A stretch of 64,000 bases of DNA from Pseudoalteromonas tunicata (GCF_002310815.1 NZ_CP011032.1:1156001-1220000), one strand, 5' to 3'. Counted from the first letter of the stretch, positions 38,401-48,461 are shown. The notes: a model not told the origin generated them from the letters alone. A program made the numbers and translations.

Positions 38401-39518
38401 GTGACGATCCATTGGCTGAATTGGACGAAGCTGATGTTCAAGAGCCTGAGGTTAGCGAAGAACTTGTTGAACCTGAAGATGATGAGCTGTTAATTGAAGA
38501 AGATCTTATCGATGAAGGTCTGATTGATGATGAGCTAATCACTGATGAGATTGATTTGGCTGACGATACTGAAGAGGGAGACGAGCTTACTGCGGATCTT
38601 GAGCAATTGCGAGCTGATACACCGAGTATTGAATTAGATGAATACCCTGAACTTGAATTAGACGAAGCATTGGCTGAATTAAATATGGCCGACTTTGGAC
38701 ACTCGACAGTTCAGCCATCGCAAACTGAAAAAGAGTTACAAGAATCACTAAGCTTAGGTAGCTCAGATATTGATGCTGATTTAGAAATTTCTGAAGATGA
38801 TTTTATCGAAGATTTTGAGCTTGATGGTTTAGATGATGAATTTGGTGAATTGGCTCAAAGTGGAATTGGGAAAACAATTGCTGACTTAGAAGCTGACTTA
38901 CAAAGCATAGAACAAGACATTCATAGCGAAGATGATACTAGTGAGTTAGATAGTAAGTTTGACTCATTATTAGAAGAGAGCGATGAAGGCTTTATGCTTG
39001 ATGATCTCGATGCTGATGATGAGCTAGATGAAGCGCTACTTGACCCACTTGAGCACACCGATTTTGATTCTTTATTGAGTGAATTAGAAGGTGACGATGA
39101 GATAGACTCTAACGACTTACAAGAGTTTGAGTTAGATTTTGATAATCTACTTGCCGAAGAGTCACTGTCGGCGGAACCTTTAGACATCACTGAGCCAGAC
39201 GAGTTAGATGAAGAAGGGGATTACTTAGATATTGAACAATTACTTGAGGAAAGTGATGACCAAGTTCCTGAGGATGAACCTTATGATAAAGTTAAAATCG
39301 ATTTAGGGTTAAGTGAGTTTGATCAACTTTTAGCAAGTGAACCAGGTATGGACGTTGACAGCGAAAGTGGTGGTTTTTCAGCGAAACTTGATTTGGCCCG
39401 TGCTTATTTAGAAATTGAAGATTACGACAACGCACTTAAGACAGTGCAGGACGTAATTGATAATGGTCCTGCCGATGTTCAGCAAGAGGCCGGGCGTTTA
39501 CTCAATCAACTTAAATAA
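35433..39518 (+). CDS. fimV: FimV/HubP polar landmark protein, very acidic
   Basis: A 1361-residue inner-membrane protein that organises the cell pole, recruiting flagellar, chemotaxis and chromosome-partition factors in relatives. A signal peptide (1-23) precedes a periplasmic region with the LysM-like FimV N-terminal domain (VKESDTLWRIAVKIRPDNSVSIYQVMQALYEKN is split here as SDTLWRIAVKIRP and YQVMQALYEKN, about 48-80). A coiled coil (about 145-235) and a single membrane helix (WIFLGSVPAIMMLVGGYLYI, about 263-282) follow. The cytoplasmic part, about 1000 residues, is extremely rich in Asp and Glu, with repeated DDLDDIDxLLD-like units, ending in a TPR-like FimV C-terminal domain (AKLDLARAYLEIEDYDNALK). 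It precedes truA, as in many gammaproteobacteria. Confidence 0.92.
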   Translation: MRGLASILLLMSVLVVTPNLASGEGTRLKGPKGVDYGEQGRSFGPVKESDTLWRIAVKIRPDNSVSIYQVMQALYEKNPDSFLDKNINHIRDGAYLKIPSLAEIRSIEPELARQKSDKDDAMWEKKKNGTLDSSTINLVEKKMTQARQSDVEDAKQEIKKELDELKQDQSVRLVDLQKKFKESVDNVETILAENNKLKSQLENISSELDGVKEQLGNDSLIQQQLREMLSMQNELLAQQKAEMLEKEAGFSWSKFISDPLTWIFLGSVPAIMMLVGGYLYIRNRKAGAQEPENIFDTPKPAVAPAPPPPPFETDSPDLMSIDDSLADDTLDDLLNDSIQLDDVHDNDDMLPEPDDILYEEDEPELDLDDFEGDSLLNQDELDGLLSDDLIFDDGSDELDDLVPDLESDAIDPNNILNEDDIDALLQQDFDSDDDLLPETDIEIDIPEELEPDDNVVDDVDIDGIMDELSASNTPVKDDDIDSLLEGNQQDDSDDLTSDLDDIDDLLNSVQADEALDNADIDDLLDSQPMTEQAIDDLLASDDDTLLDNDLPTSDADELGGDFDDIDSLLDAVNDTEKNKPSSVPSVDLSNDDLDDIDSILDAIDEAPSSEPDIEINIDGDNETNDLTDDLDNLLDTANDELDDILDSTDEASSVSSDIEINIDSNNEVNGITDDFEDLDSLLDTTNDALVDDLDDLDGLLDDNNDLIADPELTDIVDDLDDIDNLLSATDTPLTQDLTELPQELDELIAQNETTPIEQEDELSDLDELDDLLDSLDKPLADDIDAEDDSMSLDSLVSDQDDESDFVQNAELAPDDDLLDTLDELDADEQIEGQTELETLEASAVEEAPADDDSDSLDDLSDIDNLLDSLDDPLLDDVQTSDELDTPNDLSIEDENELVSDLDSDSLDELEQADSSDDMRDLLDSLDDPNPQEVSDNDIETEELDATDLETQKPSSEQESNPQLDDLEPYHENLANFDSDESELDGEIELGDDPLAELDEADVQEPEVSEELVEPEDDELLIEEDLIDEGLIDDELITDEIDLADDTEEGDELTADLEQLRADTPSIELDEYPELELDEALAELNMADFGHSTVQPSQTEKELQESLSLGSSDIDADLEISEDDFIEDFELDGLDDEFGELAQSGIGKTIADLEADLQSIEQDIHSEDDTSELDSKFDSLLEESDEGFMLDDLDADDELDEALLDPLEHTDFDSLLSELEGDDEIDSNDLQEFELDFDNLLAEESLSAEPLDITEPDELDEEGDYLDIEQLLEESDDQVPEDEPYDKVKIDLGLSEFDQLLASEPGMDVDSESGGFSAKLDLARAYLEIEDYDNALKTVQDVIDNGPADVQQEAGRLLNQLK

Positions 39519-39544
39519 GCTTTAAACGAACTGCTATGTTTCAA

Positions 39545-39575
39545 AAAGCCAGTGACTTTGCTCACTGGTTTTTTA
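39545..39575 (+). terminator. Rho-independent terminator after fimV
   Basis: CCAGTGA (39549-39555) pairs with TCACTGG (39562-39568), followed by six T. Confidence 0.85.
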
Positions 39576-39675
39576 TTTGAAACAGAGAAATGTAGCACTG
39601 ATAATCAAGGCTTTTGGTTTGTTGGGTATTTTTATATAATAAGGTGTTAATTTTTATTTATATCAGTGGGACAAT

Positions 39676-40464
39676 ATGCGGATTGCGTTAGGTATTGAAT
39701 ATGATGGTTCTAACTATTTTGGCTGGCAAAGACAAAATAACGTCATAAGTGTACAACAAGAGGTTGAACAAGCTTTATCTCGGATCTGTAATCATCCTGT
39801 TGAAGTATTTTGTGCTGGGCGCACAGATTCAGGAGTGCACGGTACAGGCCAAGTGGTGCATTTTGATACCGATGCAAACCGTGATATCAGTGCTTTTTAT
39901 CTAGGGATGAACTCTGTTCTACCTGATGCTGTTGCAGTACGCTGGGCACAAGAGGTCTCTTTGGATTTTCATGCACGTTTTAGTGCAACAGCACGCCGTT
40001 ATCGTTATGTCATTTTGAATCAGAATAACCGTCCGGGCATTTTAAAAAATGGCATTAGTCATTATCATTTGCCACTTGATGCCGATGCGATGAACCAAGC
40101 TTGCAGTTATTTATTGGGCGAAAATGATTTTACCTCATTTCGGGCGGTGCATTGTCAATCGAATACGCCTTTTCGTAATATCATGCATTTGAGAGTTGAC
40201 CGATTTGGCGATTATGTTGTGATTGATATCAAAGCGAATGCATTTTTACATCACATGGTGCGTAATATCACTGGCTGCTTAATCGATATCGGGATTGGTA
40301 AATATCCTGCAAGCTGGATGAAGGACGTTTTAGAGCTAAAAGATAGAACTAAAGCCAGTGCAACAGCAAAAGCGGCGGGTTTATATTTGGTTGATGTTGA
40401 TTATCCTGAGCAATGGGGCATACCAAAAACTCAGCCGGGACCATTATTTTTACCAGATTACTAA
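39676..40464 (+). CDS. truA: tRNA pseudouridine(38-40) synthase
   Basis: A 262-residue pseudouridine synthase acting on positions 38-40 of the anticodon stem. Catalytic aspartate D51 is in [15 protein letters not shown]; other family blocks are [20 protein letters not shown] at the start and [19 protein letters not shown]. Length is normal for the family. It sits between fimV and accD in the conserved gammaproteobacterial order, but a terminator after fimV suggests its own promoter. Confidence 0.95.
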   Translation: MRIALGIEYDGSNYFGWQRQNNVISVQQEVEQALSRICNHPVEVFCAGRTDSGVHGTGQVVHFDTDANRDISAFYLGMNSVLPDAVAVRWAQEVSLDFHARFSATARRYRYVILNQNNRPGILKNGISHYHLPLDADAMNQACSYLLGENDFTSFRAVHCQSNTPFRNIMHLRVDRFGDYVVIDIKANAFLHHMVRNITGCLIDIGIGKYPASWMKDVLELKDRTKASATAKAAGLYLVDVDYPEQWGIPKTQPGPLFLPDY

Positions 40465-40612
40465 TAAATTAAATTACTTAAAGTACAAAGACTGACAGTT
40501 TAGACCAGTTTTTTATACCTTAGTCTAAGAAATAATGGTTTAATTGGGAAAATTTGTCTGCGCAGTATGGCAGTCAGCGAGCGATAAAATATTAGCATTA
40601 AGAGAATTGCGA

Positions 40613-41485
40613 ATGAGCTGGTTAGAAAAGATCTTACCTAAAACAAAATCGTCAGGCCGTAAGGAAATCCCAGAAGGTGTTTGGGCCAAGTGTACCGACT
40701 GCGATGCTATTTTATATAAAGCTGAGCTAGAAAAAGAGCTTGGTGTATGCCCTAAATGTGGTCACCATATGCGGATCAGTGCTCGTAAACGCCTTGAATG
40801 TTTCTTAGATGATGGCGACCGAGTTGAAATTGGTACTGAGCATGAACCAAAAGACATCTTAAAATTTAAAGATTCAAAAAAATACAGCGACCGTATTACT
40901 GCTGCGCAAAAAGCAAGTGGTGAAAAAGATGCTTTAATTGCAATGACTGGCCGTTTAAAAGGTGTACCAGTTGCAGCAGTTGCATTTGAATTCTCATTTA
41001 TGGGTGGTTCAATGGCATCGGTTGTCGGTGCGCGTTTTGTTGATGCTGTTAATTTGTGTTTAGAGCACAATATGCCGCTGGTATGTTTTTCTGCTTCAGG
41101 TGGCGCTCGGATGCAAGAGGCACTTATGTCACTGATGCAAATGGCAAAAACAAGTGCGGCTCTGGCAAAAATGAGTGAAAAAGGCTTGCCGTTTATTTCA
41201 GTACTAACAGATCCGACTATGGGCGGTGTATCAGCATCATTAGCTATGTTAGGTGATATTAACGTTGCTGAACCAAAAGCCTTAATTGGTTTTGCAGGCC
41301 CGCGTGTTATTGAACAAACAGTACGTGAAACTCTACCAGAAGGCTTCCAGCGTAGTGAGTTCCTCCTTGAGCATGGTGCGATAGATATGATAGTCGACCG
41401 CCGTGAAATGCGTGATAAACTAGGCCGACTAGTCGCTAAGTTTATGGGCTTACCGTCGCCGGACCAAGAACATAGAGTTGCATAA
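40613..41485 (+). CDS. accD: Acetyl-CoA carboxylase carboxyltransferase subunit beta
   Basis: A 290-residue subunit that, with AccA, transfers carboxyl from biotin to acetyl-CoA, the committed step of fatty acid synthesis. The N-terminal zinc ribbon (CTDC...CPKC) is followed by the crotonase-like core with oxyanion glycines ([20 protein letters not shown]) and [21 protein letters not shown]. Start ATG 40613 ([10 protein letters not shown]) is chosen over an upstream TTG at 40544 because MSWLEK is the usual family start and AAGAGAA precedes it. It is upstream of folC by 27 bases, probably in one operon. Confidence 0.95.
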   Translation: MSWLEKILPKTKSSGRKEIPEGVWAKCTDCDAILYKAELEKELGVCPKCGHHMRISARKRLECFLDDGDRVEIGTEHEPKDILKFKDSKKYSDRITAAQKASGEKDALIAMTGRLKGVPVAAVAFEFSFMGGSMASVVGARFVDAVNLCLEHNMPLVCFSASGGARMQEALMSLMQMAKTSAALAKMSEKGLPFISVLTDPTMGGVSASLAMLGDINVAEPKALIGFAGPRVIEQTVRETLPEGFQRSEFLLEHGAIDMIVDRREMRDKLGRLVAKFMGLPSPDQEHRVA

Positions 41486-41512
41486 TATTATTTTAATTGT
41501 TGAAATTTATTA

Positions 41513-42784
41513 ATGACACAATATATTCCTAGCCAATCATCTAGCCTTGATGATTGGCTTTGTTATTTAGAAGGCATACATCCTACCAATATTGAGATGG
41601 GTTTAACGCGTGTAACAGCTGTTGCCGAAAAAATGGGACTCCTTTCACTTAAAAGTAAAATCATTCTAATTGCAGGTACTAATGGTAAAGGCACAACTGC
41701 GCGCTGTTTAGAAGCGTTGCTTTTAGCGCAAAATTTTACTGTTGGCACTTATGCCTCTCCACACCTTATAAAATATAACGAACGTGTTCGTTTAAATGGT
41801 CAACAACTTGATGATCATTACCATGTAGCTGCCTTTGCTGCATTGGAAAAGGGGCGTGGCGACATATCAATGACTTATTTTGAGTTTGGCACTCTGGGTG
41901 CGCTTGAAATCTTCCGCCACACTGAGCCAGATTTTATTTTGCTTGAAGTTGGTTTAGGGGGCAGACTCGACGCAACTAATATTGTGACGCCAATAGCCTC
42001 TGTGATCACGACTATCGATTTAGATCACAAAGAATATTTAGGCGATACGCGTGAGCTTGTAGGCTTCGAAAAAGCAGGTATTTTTAGAGGAGTAACACCT
42101 GCGATTGTTGGCGATTTAGCTATTCCCGCGAGTATTCTAAATCATGGGAAAGCAATTGGAGCTAATCTCTGTTTGGCGCAGCAAGACTTTAATTTGAGCC
42201 AAAACGAGAGTGGTTATTTATGGCAAAGTGGGGATAACAAAATACGCTTTAGTCAGCCCGCTATCCCGGCTCAAAATGTATCGACTGCACTTGCGACCCT
42301 TAATCAGTTAGGATTGTTACCCACTGAATCTGTTGTACAAGCACAATTAAGTCGCTTAAAGGTAGAAGGGCGCTTTGAGATTTTGAGCCAAGCGCCTTTT
42401 GTCGTGGTTGATGTAGCTCATAATCCAGAATCAGCGGCTTATCTCGCGTTAAAACTCAACGCTTACAAAGAGCAAGGTTATGAAATTAATGCGTTAGTTG
42501 GCATGTTAAAAGATAAAGATCAGCCAGCTGCTCTTAAGCATTTAATACCTATCGTAGATGGGTGGCGAGTTGCAACATTAACTGGACCTCGTGGAGCAGA
42601 TGCTGATTTTATGGTGCAGATATTAACTGAACTAGGCGTGCAAACGCTGCAAAAGTTTGCTTCTGTTGCAATAGCGTTGGATAATGAACAAATAACAACT
42701 AATAAACAGCTATTGATTGTATTTGGTTCGTTTTATACCGTTGCCGATGCAATTTCATACTGGCGAAATAAAGAGGAAGCTTAG
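41513..42784 (+). CDS. folC: Bifunctional dihydrofolate/folylpolyglutamate synthase
   Basis: A 423-residue ligase that makes dihydrofolate and adds glutamates to folates. The Mur-ligase-type P-loop is IAGTNGKGTTARC (about 53-65), with the folate loop region YASPHLIKYNERVR and the glutamate-binding region VVDVAHNPESAAYL. It belongs to the accD-folC-dedD-cvpA-purF block typical of gammaproteobacteria. Its stop codon directly abuts the GTG start of dedD, indicating coupled translation. Confidence 0.93.
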   Translation: MTQYIPSQSSSLDDWLCYLEGIHPTNIEMGLTRVTAVAEKMGLLSLKSKIILIAGTNGKGTTARCLEALLLAQNFTVGTYASPHLIKYNERVRLNGQQLDDHYHVAAFAALEKGRGDISMTYFEFGTLGALEIFRHTEPDFILLEVGLGGRLDATNIVTPIASVITTIDLDHKEYLGDTRELVGFEKAGIFRGVTPAIVGDLAIPASILNHGKAIGANLCLAQQDFNLSQNESGYLWQSGDNKIRFSQPAIPAQNVSTALATLNQLGLLPTESVVQAQLSRLKVEGRFEILSQAPFVVVDVAHNPESAAYLALKLNAYKEQGYEINALVGMLKDKDQPAALKHLIPIVDGWRVATLTGPRGADADFMVQILTELGVQTLQKFASVAIALDNEQITTNKQLLIVFGSFYTVADAISYWRNKEEA

Positions 42785-43411
42785 GTGAACTCAGTTTTTG
42801 TAAATCGACTTGTGGGTACTGTTATTGTGCTTGTTGCGGCAATTGTATTCATTCCAAATATTTTGGATGGTGAAAAAGTACAGCTAAAAGAAGGCTTTAA
42901 AACGATACCGGATAGGCCTGAATTTAAAAAGTTTGATTTGCAAAAACCACCCACTGAAGACGAAATCAATGCACAACTGCCAGATACTCAAGTTGTGCTT
43001 GAAGATGAATCACCTAGTGATGATTTACTGAATCTTGATGAAAACAATCAATCATCAGATAGTTTAATTCAAACTCCAGAAAGTGCATCCGAGCAAAAAA
43101 ATGTGCAAATCAGCACATTGAGCCCCCCTAAAACATTTGAGCGTCCGGCCGAATCGAATTTAAATCAATTTGCTTATGTGATTCAGCTTGGTAGTTTTTC
43201 AGATCAAGAGAATGTACAAAATCTACTTACTAAACTTAAAAGTTCAGGCTTTACGGCGTTTACTCGACCAGTAGAAACCCCTTCAGGAACACTCACTAAA
43301 GTGTTTGTAGGACCAGAACTGAAAAAAGAAATTTTGGAGCAAAAACTCCCTAAATTGAAAGAGCTAACCAAGCTAAACGGTAAAGTCACAGTGTTCGAAG
43401 TTACAAAATGA
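42785..43411 (+). CDS. dedD: SPOR-domain cell division protein DedD
   Basis: A 208-residue inner-membrane protein with a GTG start directly after the folC stop. A short cytoplasmic tip is followed by one membrane helix (LVGTVIVLVAAIVFIPNIL), a proline- and acid-rich periplasmic linker (about 40-125) and a C-terminal SPOR domain (FAYVIQLGSFSDQENVQNLLTKL...TKVFVGPEL) that binds denuded septal peptidoglycan. DedD assists constriction together with FtsN. Its location between folC and cvpA is the conserved one. Confidence 0.9.
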   Translation: MNSVFVNRLVGTVIVLVAAIVFIPNILDGEKVQLKEGFKTIPDRPEFKKFDLQKPPTEDEINAQLPDTQVVLEDESPSDDLLNLDENNQSSDSLIQTPESASEQKNVQISTLSPPKTFERPAESNLNQFAYVIQLGSFSDQENVQNLLTKLKSSGFTAFTRPVETPSGTLTKVFVGPELKKEILEQKLPKLKELTKLNGKVTVFEVTK

Positions 43412-43472
43412 TCTGGCAATTTAGCACTAGGTCTTATAGAATGCGCCCGAAATTAACTATGGCTGGTTTTCT

Positions 43473-43967
43473 ATGATCTGGGTTGATTATACCATCTTAG
43501 GTATTATTGCGATTTCGACATGTGTTAGTTTGCTTCGTGGTTTTGTCAAAGAAGCCATGTCACTTGCTGTTTGGGCAAGTGCCTTTTTTATCTCTAGTTT
43601 TTTTTATCAAAGTTTGGCTGCATTTTTAACGCAAATATCTGAGCCACTCCTTCGTAATGCTGCTGCGGTAGCGATTCTATTTATCGCCACGTTAATTGTA
43701 GGTGGTATTTTAAATTATATTCTTGGTCAACTAGTTCAGCGTACTGGGCTGTCAGGCACTGATCGTATTTTTGGATTAGTTTTTGGTGGTCTGCGTGGCG
43801 TATTGGTTGTCAGCTCAATATTGTTTTTTCTCGATGCTTTTACTGCTGCACCCAAGACGCAGTGGTGGACTAGCTCAATTTTAATTCCTGAATTTGGCTT
43901 TGTTATTGAATGGTTTTTTACCTATTTAGAAAATAACTCAAGCTTTCTAACTTCTGTAACCCGTTAA
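43473..43967 (+). CDS. cvpA: CvpA family membrane protein
   Basis: A 164-residue integral membrane protein with four predicted helices, starting [28 protein letters not shown], split here as [17 protein letters not shown] and LLRGFVKEA, which is the CvpA signature. Family members are needed for colicin V export and for envelope or bile resistance in enterics; the molecular role is unsettled. It is 17 bases upstream of purF and surely cotranscribed, as in E. coli. No PurR operator is recognisable in the 61-base gap before it. Confidence 0.9.
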   Translation: MIWVDYTILGIIAISTCVSLLRGFVKEAMSLAVWASAFFISSFFYQSLAAFLTQISEPLLRNAAAVAILFIATLIVGGILNYILGQLVQRTGLSGTDRIFGLVFGGLRGVLVVSSILFFLDAFTAAPKTQWWTSSILIPEFGFVIEWFFTYLENNSSFLTSVTR

Positions 43968-43984
43968 TCGGCGAGGATAATTAC

Positions 43985-45505
43985 ATGTGTGGTATTGTTG
44001 GTATAGTCGGAACTTCTCCTGTTAATCAGGCGATCTATGATGGCTTAACTGTGTTACAGCATCGAGGACAAGATGCAGCTGGCATCATCACTATCGATCG
44101 CAATACGTTTAGTTTACGTAAAGATAATGGATTAGTGAAAGACGTGTTCCATACTCGTCATATGAAGCGTTTACAAGGCAACATGGGTATTGGCCATGTG
44201 CGTTATCCTACCGCAGGTTCTTCAAGTTCAGCTGAAGCGCAACCTTTTTATGTTAACTCTCCATTTGGAATTTCACTTGCGCACAATGGTAATTTAACCA
44301 ATGCGGAAGCGTTAAAAGAGGAGTTATTTTCTGTTGCAAAACGTCATGTTAATACGACATCAGATTCTGAAGTATTATTAAATGTTTTAGCGCACGAATT
44401 ATCTAAACCAGATACGTTGCATTTATCTCCTGAGCACATTTTTACCGCTGTCACGACAGTGAATGAAAAAGTGGTTGGTGGTTATGCCGCAATAGCGATG
44501 ATTATCGGACACGGCATGCTGGCATTTCGTGATGCAAATGGCATTCGCCCGTTGGTATTTGGTAAGCGTGAAACGAGTAAAGGCATTGAATATATGTTTG
44601 CCTCAGAAAGTGTCGCACTAGATGCTGATGGCTTTAATTTTGTACGCGATGTTGCCCCGGGTGAAGCGATTTTTGTTACTAATGAAGGTCAACTCTATTC
44701 GCAGCAGTGTGCAGAGCATGCGACTTATTCGCCTTGTATTTTTGAATTTGTATATTTTGCGCGTCCTGATTCAACCATAGATAAAATGTCTGTCTATGCA
44801 ACGCGTGTTAATATGGGCACAAAATTAGGTGAGAAAATTGCGCGTGAATGGGCTGATAAAGACATTGATGTTGTTATCCCAATTCCTGAAACGTCATGTG
44901 ATATTGCACTTGAAATTGCCTCTGTATTAAATGTGCCTTATCGCCAAGGTTTTGTGAAAAACCGTTATATTGGACGCACATTTATTATGCCTGGCCAAGA
45001 GGAACGTAAAAAGTCAGTGCGCCGTAAACTTAATGCAATTGCACGTGAGTTTAAAGGTAAAAATGTATTACTTGTTGACGATTCGATTGTTCGTGGTACA
45101 ACATCTGCCCAAATAGTAGAAATGGCGCGTGAAGCAGGGGCTAAGCACGTTTATTTCGCATCAGCAGCACCAGAAGTACGCTTCCCGAATGTATATGGTA
45201 TTGATATGCCATCGGCAACCGAGCTTATTGCTCATGGTCGTGAAGTAGAAGATATTAATGCTTATATTGGTTCTGATGGCCTGATATACCAATCATTACC
45301 AGATTTAATTGAAGCGGTTGGTAAAGAAAACCCAGAAATTAAACGTTTTGAAACATCGGTTTTTGACGGTCATTATGTGACGGGTGATATCGATCAAGAG
45401 TACTTAAACCGTATAGAAGCACTGCGTAACGATGCAGCTAAATCTCATCGTGAAGATGCAATGTCATCGGGTTTAGAGTTACACAATCAGGACTCAACAG
45501 AATAA
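43985..45505 (+). CDS. purF: Amidophosphoribosyltransferase
   Basis: A 506-residue enzyme for the first committed step of purine synthesis, making phosphoribosylamine from PRPP and glutamine. Cys2 (MCGIVGIVG) is the N-terminal nucleophile of the class II glutaminase domain, with RYPTAGSSS and the NGNLTN loop. The PRPP-binding motif [18 protein letters not shown] lies in the C-terminal phosphoribosyltransferase domain. Length equals the E. coli enzyme. It is the last gene of the operon and is followed by a strong terminator. Confidence 0.96.
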   Translation: MCGIVGIVGTSPVNQAIYDGLTVLQHRGQDAAGIITIDRNTFSLRKDNGLVKDVFHTRHMKRLQGNMGIGHVRYPTAGSSSSAEAQPFYVNSPFGISLAHNGNLTNAEALKEELFSVAKRHVNTTSDSEVLLNVLAHELSKPDTLHLSPEHIFTAVTTVNEKVVGGYAAIAMIIGHGMLAFRDANGIRPLVFGKRETSKGIEYMFASESVALDADGFNFVRDVAPGEAIFVTNEGQLYSQQCAEHATYSPCIFEFVYFARPDSTIDKMSVYATRVNMGTKLGEKIAREWADKDIDVVIPIPETSCDIALEIASVLNVPYRQGFVKNRYIGRTFIMPGQEERKKSVRRKLNAIAREFKGKNVLLVDDSIVRGTTSAQIVEMAREAGAKHVYFASAAPEVRFPNVYGIDMPSATELIAHGREVEDINAYIGSDGLIYQSLPDLIEAVGKENPEIKRFETSVFDGHYVTGDIDQEYLNRIEALRNDAAKSHREDAMSSGLELHNQDSTE

Positions 45506-45523
45506 TTGACTCATTATGATTAA

Positions 45524-45552
45524 TAAAAAAAGGAGCAAATGCTCCTTTTTTG
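45524..45552 (+). terminator. Rho-independent terminator after purF
   Basis: AAGGAGC, loop AAAT and GCTCCTT, with six T on the plus side and an A run on the other, so it may also serve the convergent gene. Confidence 0.88.
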
Positions 45553-45573
45553 TTAACTTAAGGAAAGTGAAAA

Positions 45574-46170
45574 CTAATTAAATACAGGTGCATAGCCTGA
45601 GGTCCACATAATGGCGGTTGCAGCTAAAATGATCACCAATAATATTAAACCGCTTGTTACAACTGAACTTGCGTAAATAAAACCGCGCTCCTCAGGGATA
45701 TGCATTAAAATTGGCACCCCGGTATAAAGTAAATACACGGAGTAAGCTAAAGCTCCTAGCCCAACACAAACAATAAACCAAAGCTCAGGGTAAAATGCAG
45801 CAAACGCGGCCATAAAAATGGGGGTTGCTGTATATGCCGATAATTCAAGGGTTTGAGTATAAGTTGGTGTTGCACCAAAGGTTTGTGCCATCCAAAGGGC
45901 TAAATAAGCAAGAGCAAATACACCAGCAATGAGCGCAAAATACATTGCCACGGCTATCATGGAAGCACTTTGTGAGGTTAAGAAAATATCTTTTCCAGAG
46001 CCGATGCTCCAGCCAAGGTAAACAGCCGAGTAATAGCCCATTAAAGATGGGATTAAAGCAATCAGTAAGATATGAGATAAACTGTATTTAAAACTTTCAT
46101 GGCGATCATCAATCGAATGCCACTCTTCTTTTGGATGGGCATAAATACCCCATAAGTGATTCAATATCAT
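45574..46170 (-). CDS. Yip1-family inner membrane protein
   Basis: A 198-residue polytopic protein with about five membrane helices. The start MILNHLWGIYAHPKEEWHSI is the typical opening of bacterial Yip1-domain proteins, and AYTATPIFMAAFAAFYPELW with VGLGALAYSVYLLYTGVPILM are the core membrane segments. It resembles E. coli YohC. The function is unknown; Yip1 proteins shape membranes in eukaryotes, which need not apply here. It is a single gene convergent with purF. Confidence 0.75.
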   Translation of the reverse strand: MILNHLWGIYAHPKEEWHSIDDRHESFKYSLSHILLIALIPSLMGYYSAVYLGWSIGSGKDIFLTSQSASMIAVAMYFALIAGVFALAYLALWMAQTFGATPTYTQTLELSAYTATPIFMAAFAAFYPELWFIVCVGLGALAYSVYLLYTGVPILMHIPEERGFIYASSVVTSGLILLVIILAATAIMWTSGYAPVFN

Positions 46171-46369
46171 AAATATATTCCTATTTCCCTAACTAAAATA
46201 ACTGTGTTGTTTTTTTATACACTCCATTAAGGTATTAACGAAAGGTTAACCTTTGTCAAGCTTGTCAATAAACGTTACATGTATTGCGATAAAAGAGCCT
46301 ACTTTAAGCGCTTATCCAATTTAAATGCTGTGATACAATAAAAGCGTTTGAATTATTGCAGTCGAAATT

Positions 46370-47155
46370 ATGTTAGAAAAATACCAAACCTTGTTAAATC
46401 CTATTTATGATTTTCTTCAATGTGAAACTCCTGATGCATGGGTTACAGAGGCTATTAAGCCTGAAAATTTACACTTATTGCTCCTTGATCATATGCATTG
46501 TGAGTTAAAGGCAGCACAATCTGCCGCCTTTTTGATCCGTAAATACGCAATAGATGATAAAAGTGCCCGTGGCTTACTTGCTTGGTTAAAACCCTATGAA
46601 GATTTTGTCTATCGTGGTGTTGGCGATGGCCAGTTTAGCGAGGGTAAAAATGCATTAGTAGGTGAGCTGCAAGCCAAAGAAGGGGATGACCTCAATCAGG
46701 ATATTCTTGATAAAATGGTGCGCTTGATTAAAGAAGAGTTACATCATTTTGAGCAAGTATTGGCAATTATTCAGCAGCGAGATTTTAGCATTGAACCATC
46801 GGCGGCTTCGCGCTATGCCGCTAGTATGATTAAACATGTTCGTACTTATGAACCCGCGGCCTTGATTGATAAACTGATCATCGGTGCATTTATTGAAGCT
46901 CGCTCTTGTGAGCGTTTTGCAAAACTGGCTCCTTTTTTAAATGAAGAGTTAGCAAAGTTTTACATTTCATTATTGCGCTCAGAAGCTAGGCATTATCAAG
47001 ATTATATTGCACTTGCAAGTGATGTTGCAGCTCAAACTGATCCAATACGCTTTAATGTCGAAGAGCGAATTGCTTTTTTTGCAGAGGTTGAAGCGCAACT
47101 TATCTTAACCGATGATGCTAACTTCAAATTTCATTCGGGTGTACCATTGGCGTGA
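46370..47155 (+). CDS. miaE: tRNA-(ms2io6A37) hydroxylase MiaE
   Basis: A 261-residue non-haem diiron monooxygenase that hydroxylates the isopentenyl group of ms2i6A at tRNA position 37. Ferritin-like iron ligands are visible in the order HMHCELKAAQSA, KEELHHFEQV, EARSCERF and RSEARHYQDYI. The family is found in bacteria that live partly aerobically. It has a promoter-like region in the 200 bases upstream and is convergent with lpxH, ending 7 bases from it. Confidence 0.9.
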   Translation: MLEKYQTLLNPIYDFLQCETPDAWVTEAIKPENLHLLLLDHMHCELKAAQSAAFLIRKYAIDDKSARGLLAWLKPYEDFVYRGVGDGQFSEGKNALVGELQAKEGDDLNQDILDKMVRLIKEELHHFEQVLAIIQQRDFSIEPSAASRYAASMIKHVRTYEPAALIDKLIIGAFIEARSCERFAKLAPFLNEELAKFYISLLRSEARHYQDYIALASDVAAQTDPIRFNVEERIAFFAEVEAQLILTDDANFKFHSGVPLA

Positions 47156-47162
47156 TAAGTAT

Positions 47163-47903
47163 TTACGCCTTTTCTTCAAAAGGGGTAAAAACTAATTTTT
47201 TTTCCTCTGCGGTAACCAGTAAGTAAGACCCTTGATCATACCAATCACCTAGCACAATTCGCTTACATGTGTTTTGGGCGGTTGAGTATTGATGAATATT
47301 GGGTCTGTGGGTATGGCCGTGGATCATTAAATTTACTTTGAATTGCTCAAACATCGCCAGTACAGCTTCATCTGTTACATCAAGTATTTGTTGGGTTTTG
47401 CCTTGCTGGCTCAGTTTACTTTTTGCTCTTGCTTTTTTAGCGACGGACTGACGATACCAAAGTGGTAGTGTAAGCATTAATTTGGGCCACCACCAACCAC
47501 GACTTTTTTTTCTAAATTTTTGGTATTCAACATCTTGAGTGCACATTTCGTCGCCGTGTAGAATAACCGCTTTTTCACCGTATAAGTCAATCAGTGATTG
47601 TTCTGGCAGTAGTTGGATGCCTGCTGTTGCGGCATAGTTTTTCCCGAGCAAGAAATCTCGATTACCATGAACAAAATAAATAGCAGTGCCTTGCTGAGCT
47701 AATTTGTTTAATTCTGAGGCGACTTGTTGCGTTAACGGGGTCTGAAAATCATCACCCACCCAAACCTCAAAAAAATCCCCAAGAATATAAAGAGCGTCAG
47801 TTGCGCAATCAATATGCTGTTTTAAAAAAGTAAAAAAAGCAGCGGAGATATCAGGGCGCTCCTCACTTAAATGAAGATCTGAAATAAAATATGTTTTGCT
47901 CAT
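47163..47903 (-). CDS. lpxH: UDP-2,3-diacylglucosamine diphosphatase
   Basis: A 246-residue metallophosphoesterase that makes lipid X in lipid A synthesis at the inner membrane. The metal-binding blocks are in order: SDLHLSEERPD, GDFFEVWVGDD, GNRDFLLG, LHGDEMC and HGHTHRP. Length is normal. It is 63 bases downstream of ppiB on the same strand, a pairing common in gammaproteobacteria, and is probably in the same transcript. Confidence 0.94.
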   Translation of the reverse strand: MSKTYFISDLHLSEERPDISAAFFTFLKQHIDCATDALYILGDFFEVWVGDDFQTPLTQQVASELNKLAQQGTAIYFVHGNRDFLLGKNYAATAGIQLLPEQSLIDLYGEKAVILHGDEMCTQDVEYQKFRKKSRGWWWPKLMLTLPLWYRQSVAKKARAKSKLSQQGKTQQILDVTDEAVLAMFEQFKVNLMIHGHTHRPNIHQYSTAQNTCKRIVLGDWYDQGSYLLVTAEEKKLVFTPFEEKA

Positions 47904-47966
47904 GAGGTCTTAGTTGAATAAAAAATGAGGAGGAAATGCGCATTGTGACCAATGCGCAAAAAGCAA

Positions 47967-48461
47967 TTAAGCGTCTACAGTTACGCTTTGGATGATCACA
48001 TCTTCAAGAGGAACATCTTGGTGAAAACCGTTGCTGCCAGTTGCTACTGATTTGATTTTTTCAACAATATCCATGCCTTCAACGACTTCGGCAAATACAC
48101 AGTAGCCATAGCCTTGTGATGTTGCACTTGAGAAGTTTAAGAATGAATTGTTATTTACATTGATAAAGAATTGAGCTGTTGCCGAATGAGGATCCGGTGT
48201 ACGTGCCATTGCAACGGTACCAACTTTGTTCGTTAGCCCATTGTTAGCTTCATTCTCTATTGGCTCACCGACTTCTTTTTGTTCCATACCCGGTGCAAAT
48301 CCACCACCTTGAACCATAAAACCATCAATTACACGGTGAAAAATAGTGCCGTTGTAAAAACCTGAGTTAGCGTAGTTTAAAAAGTTTTCAACAGTCTTTG
48401 GAGCTTCATTTTGATGCATCGCAAGTTTGATATCACCAAAGTTAGTATGTAAAACAACCAT
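47967..48461 (-). CDS. ppiB: Peptidyl-prolyl cis-trans isomerase B (cyclophilin)
   Basis: A 164-residue cytoplasmic cyclophilin without signal peptide. Active-site blocks are [35 protein letters not shown] and the [14 protein letters not shown] stretch. Divergent from cysS with about 130 bases between, and upstream of lpxH. The conserved order lpxH-ppiB-cysS-folD supports the call. Confidence 0.94.
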   Translation of the reverse strand: MVVLHTNFGDIKLAMHQNEAPKTVENFLNYANSGFYNGTIFHRVIDGFMVQGGGFAPGMEQKEVGEPIENEANNGLTNKVGTVAMARTPDPHSATAQFFINVNNNSFLNFSSATSQGYGYCVFAEVVEGMDIVEKIKSVATGSNGFHQDVPLEDVIIQSVTVDA

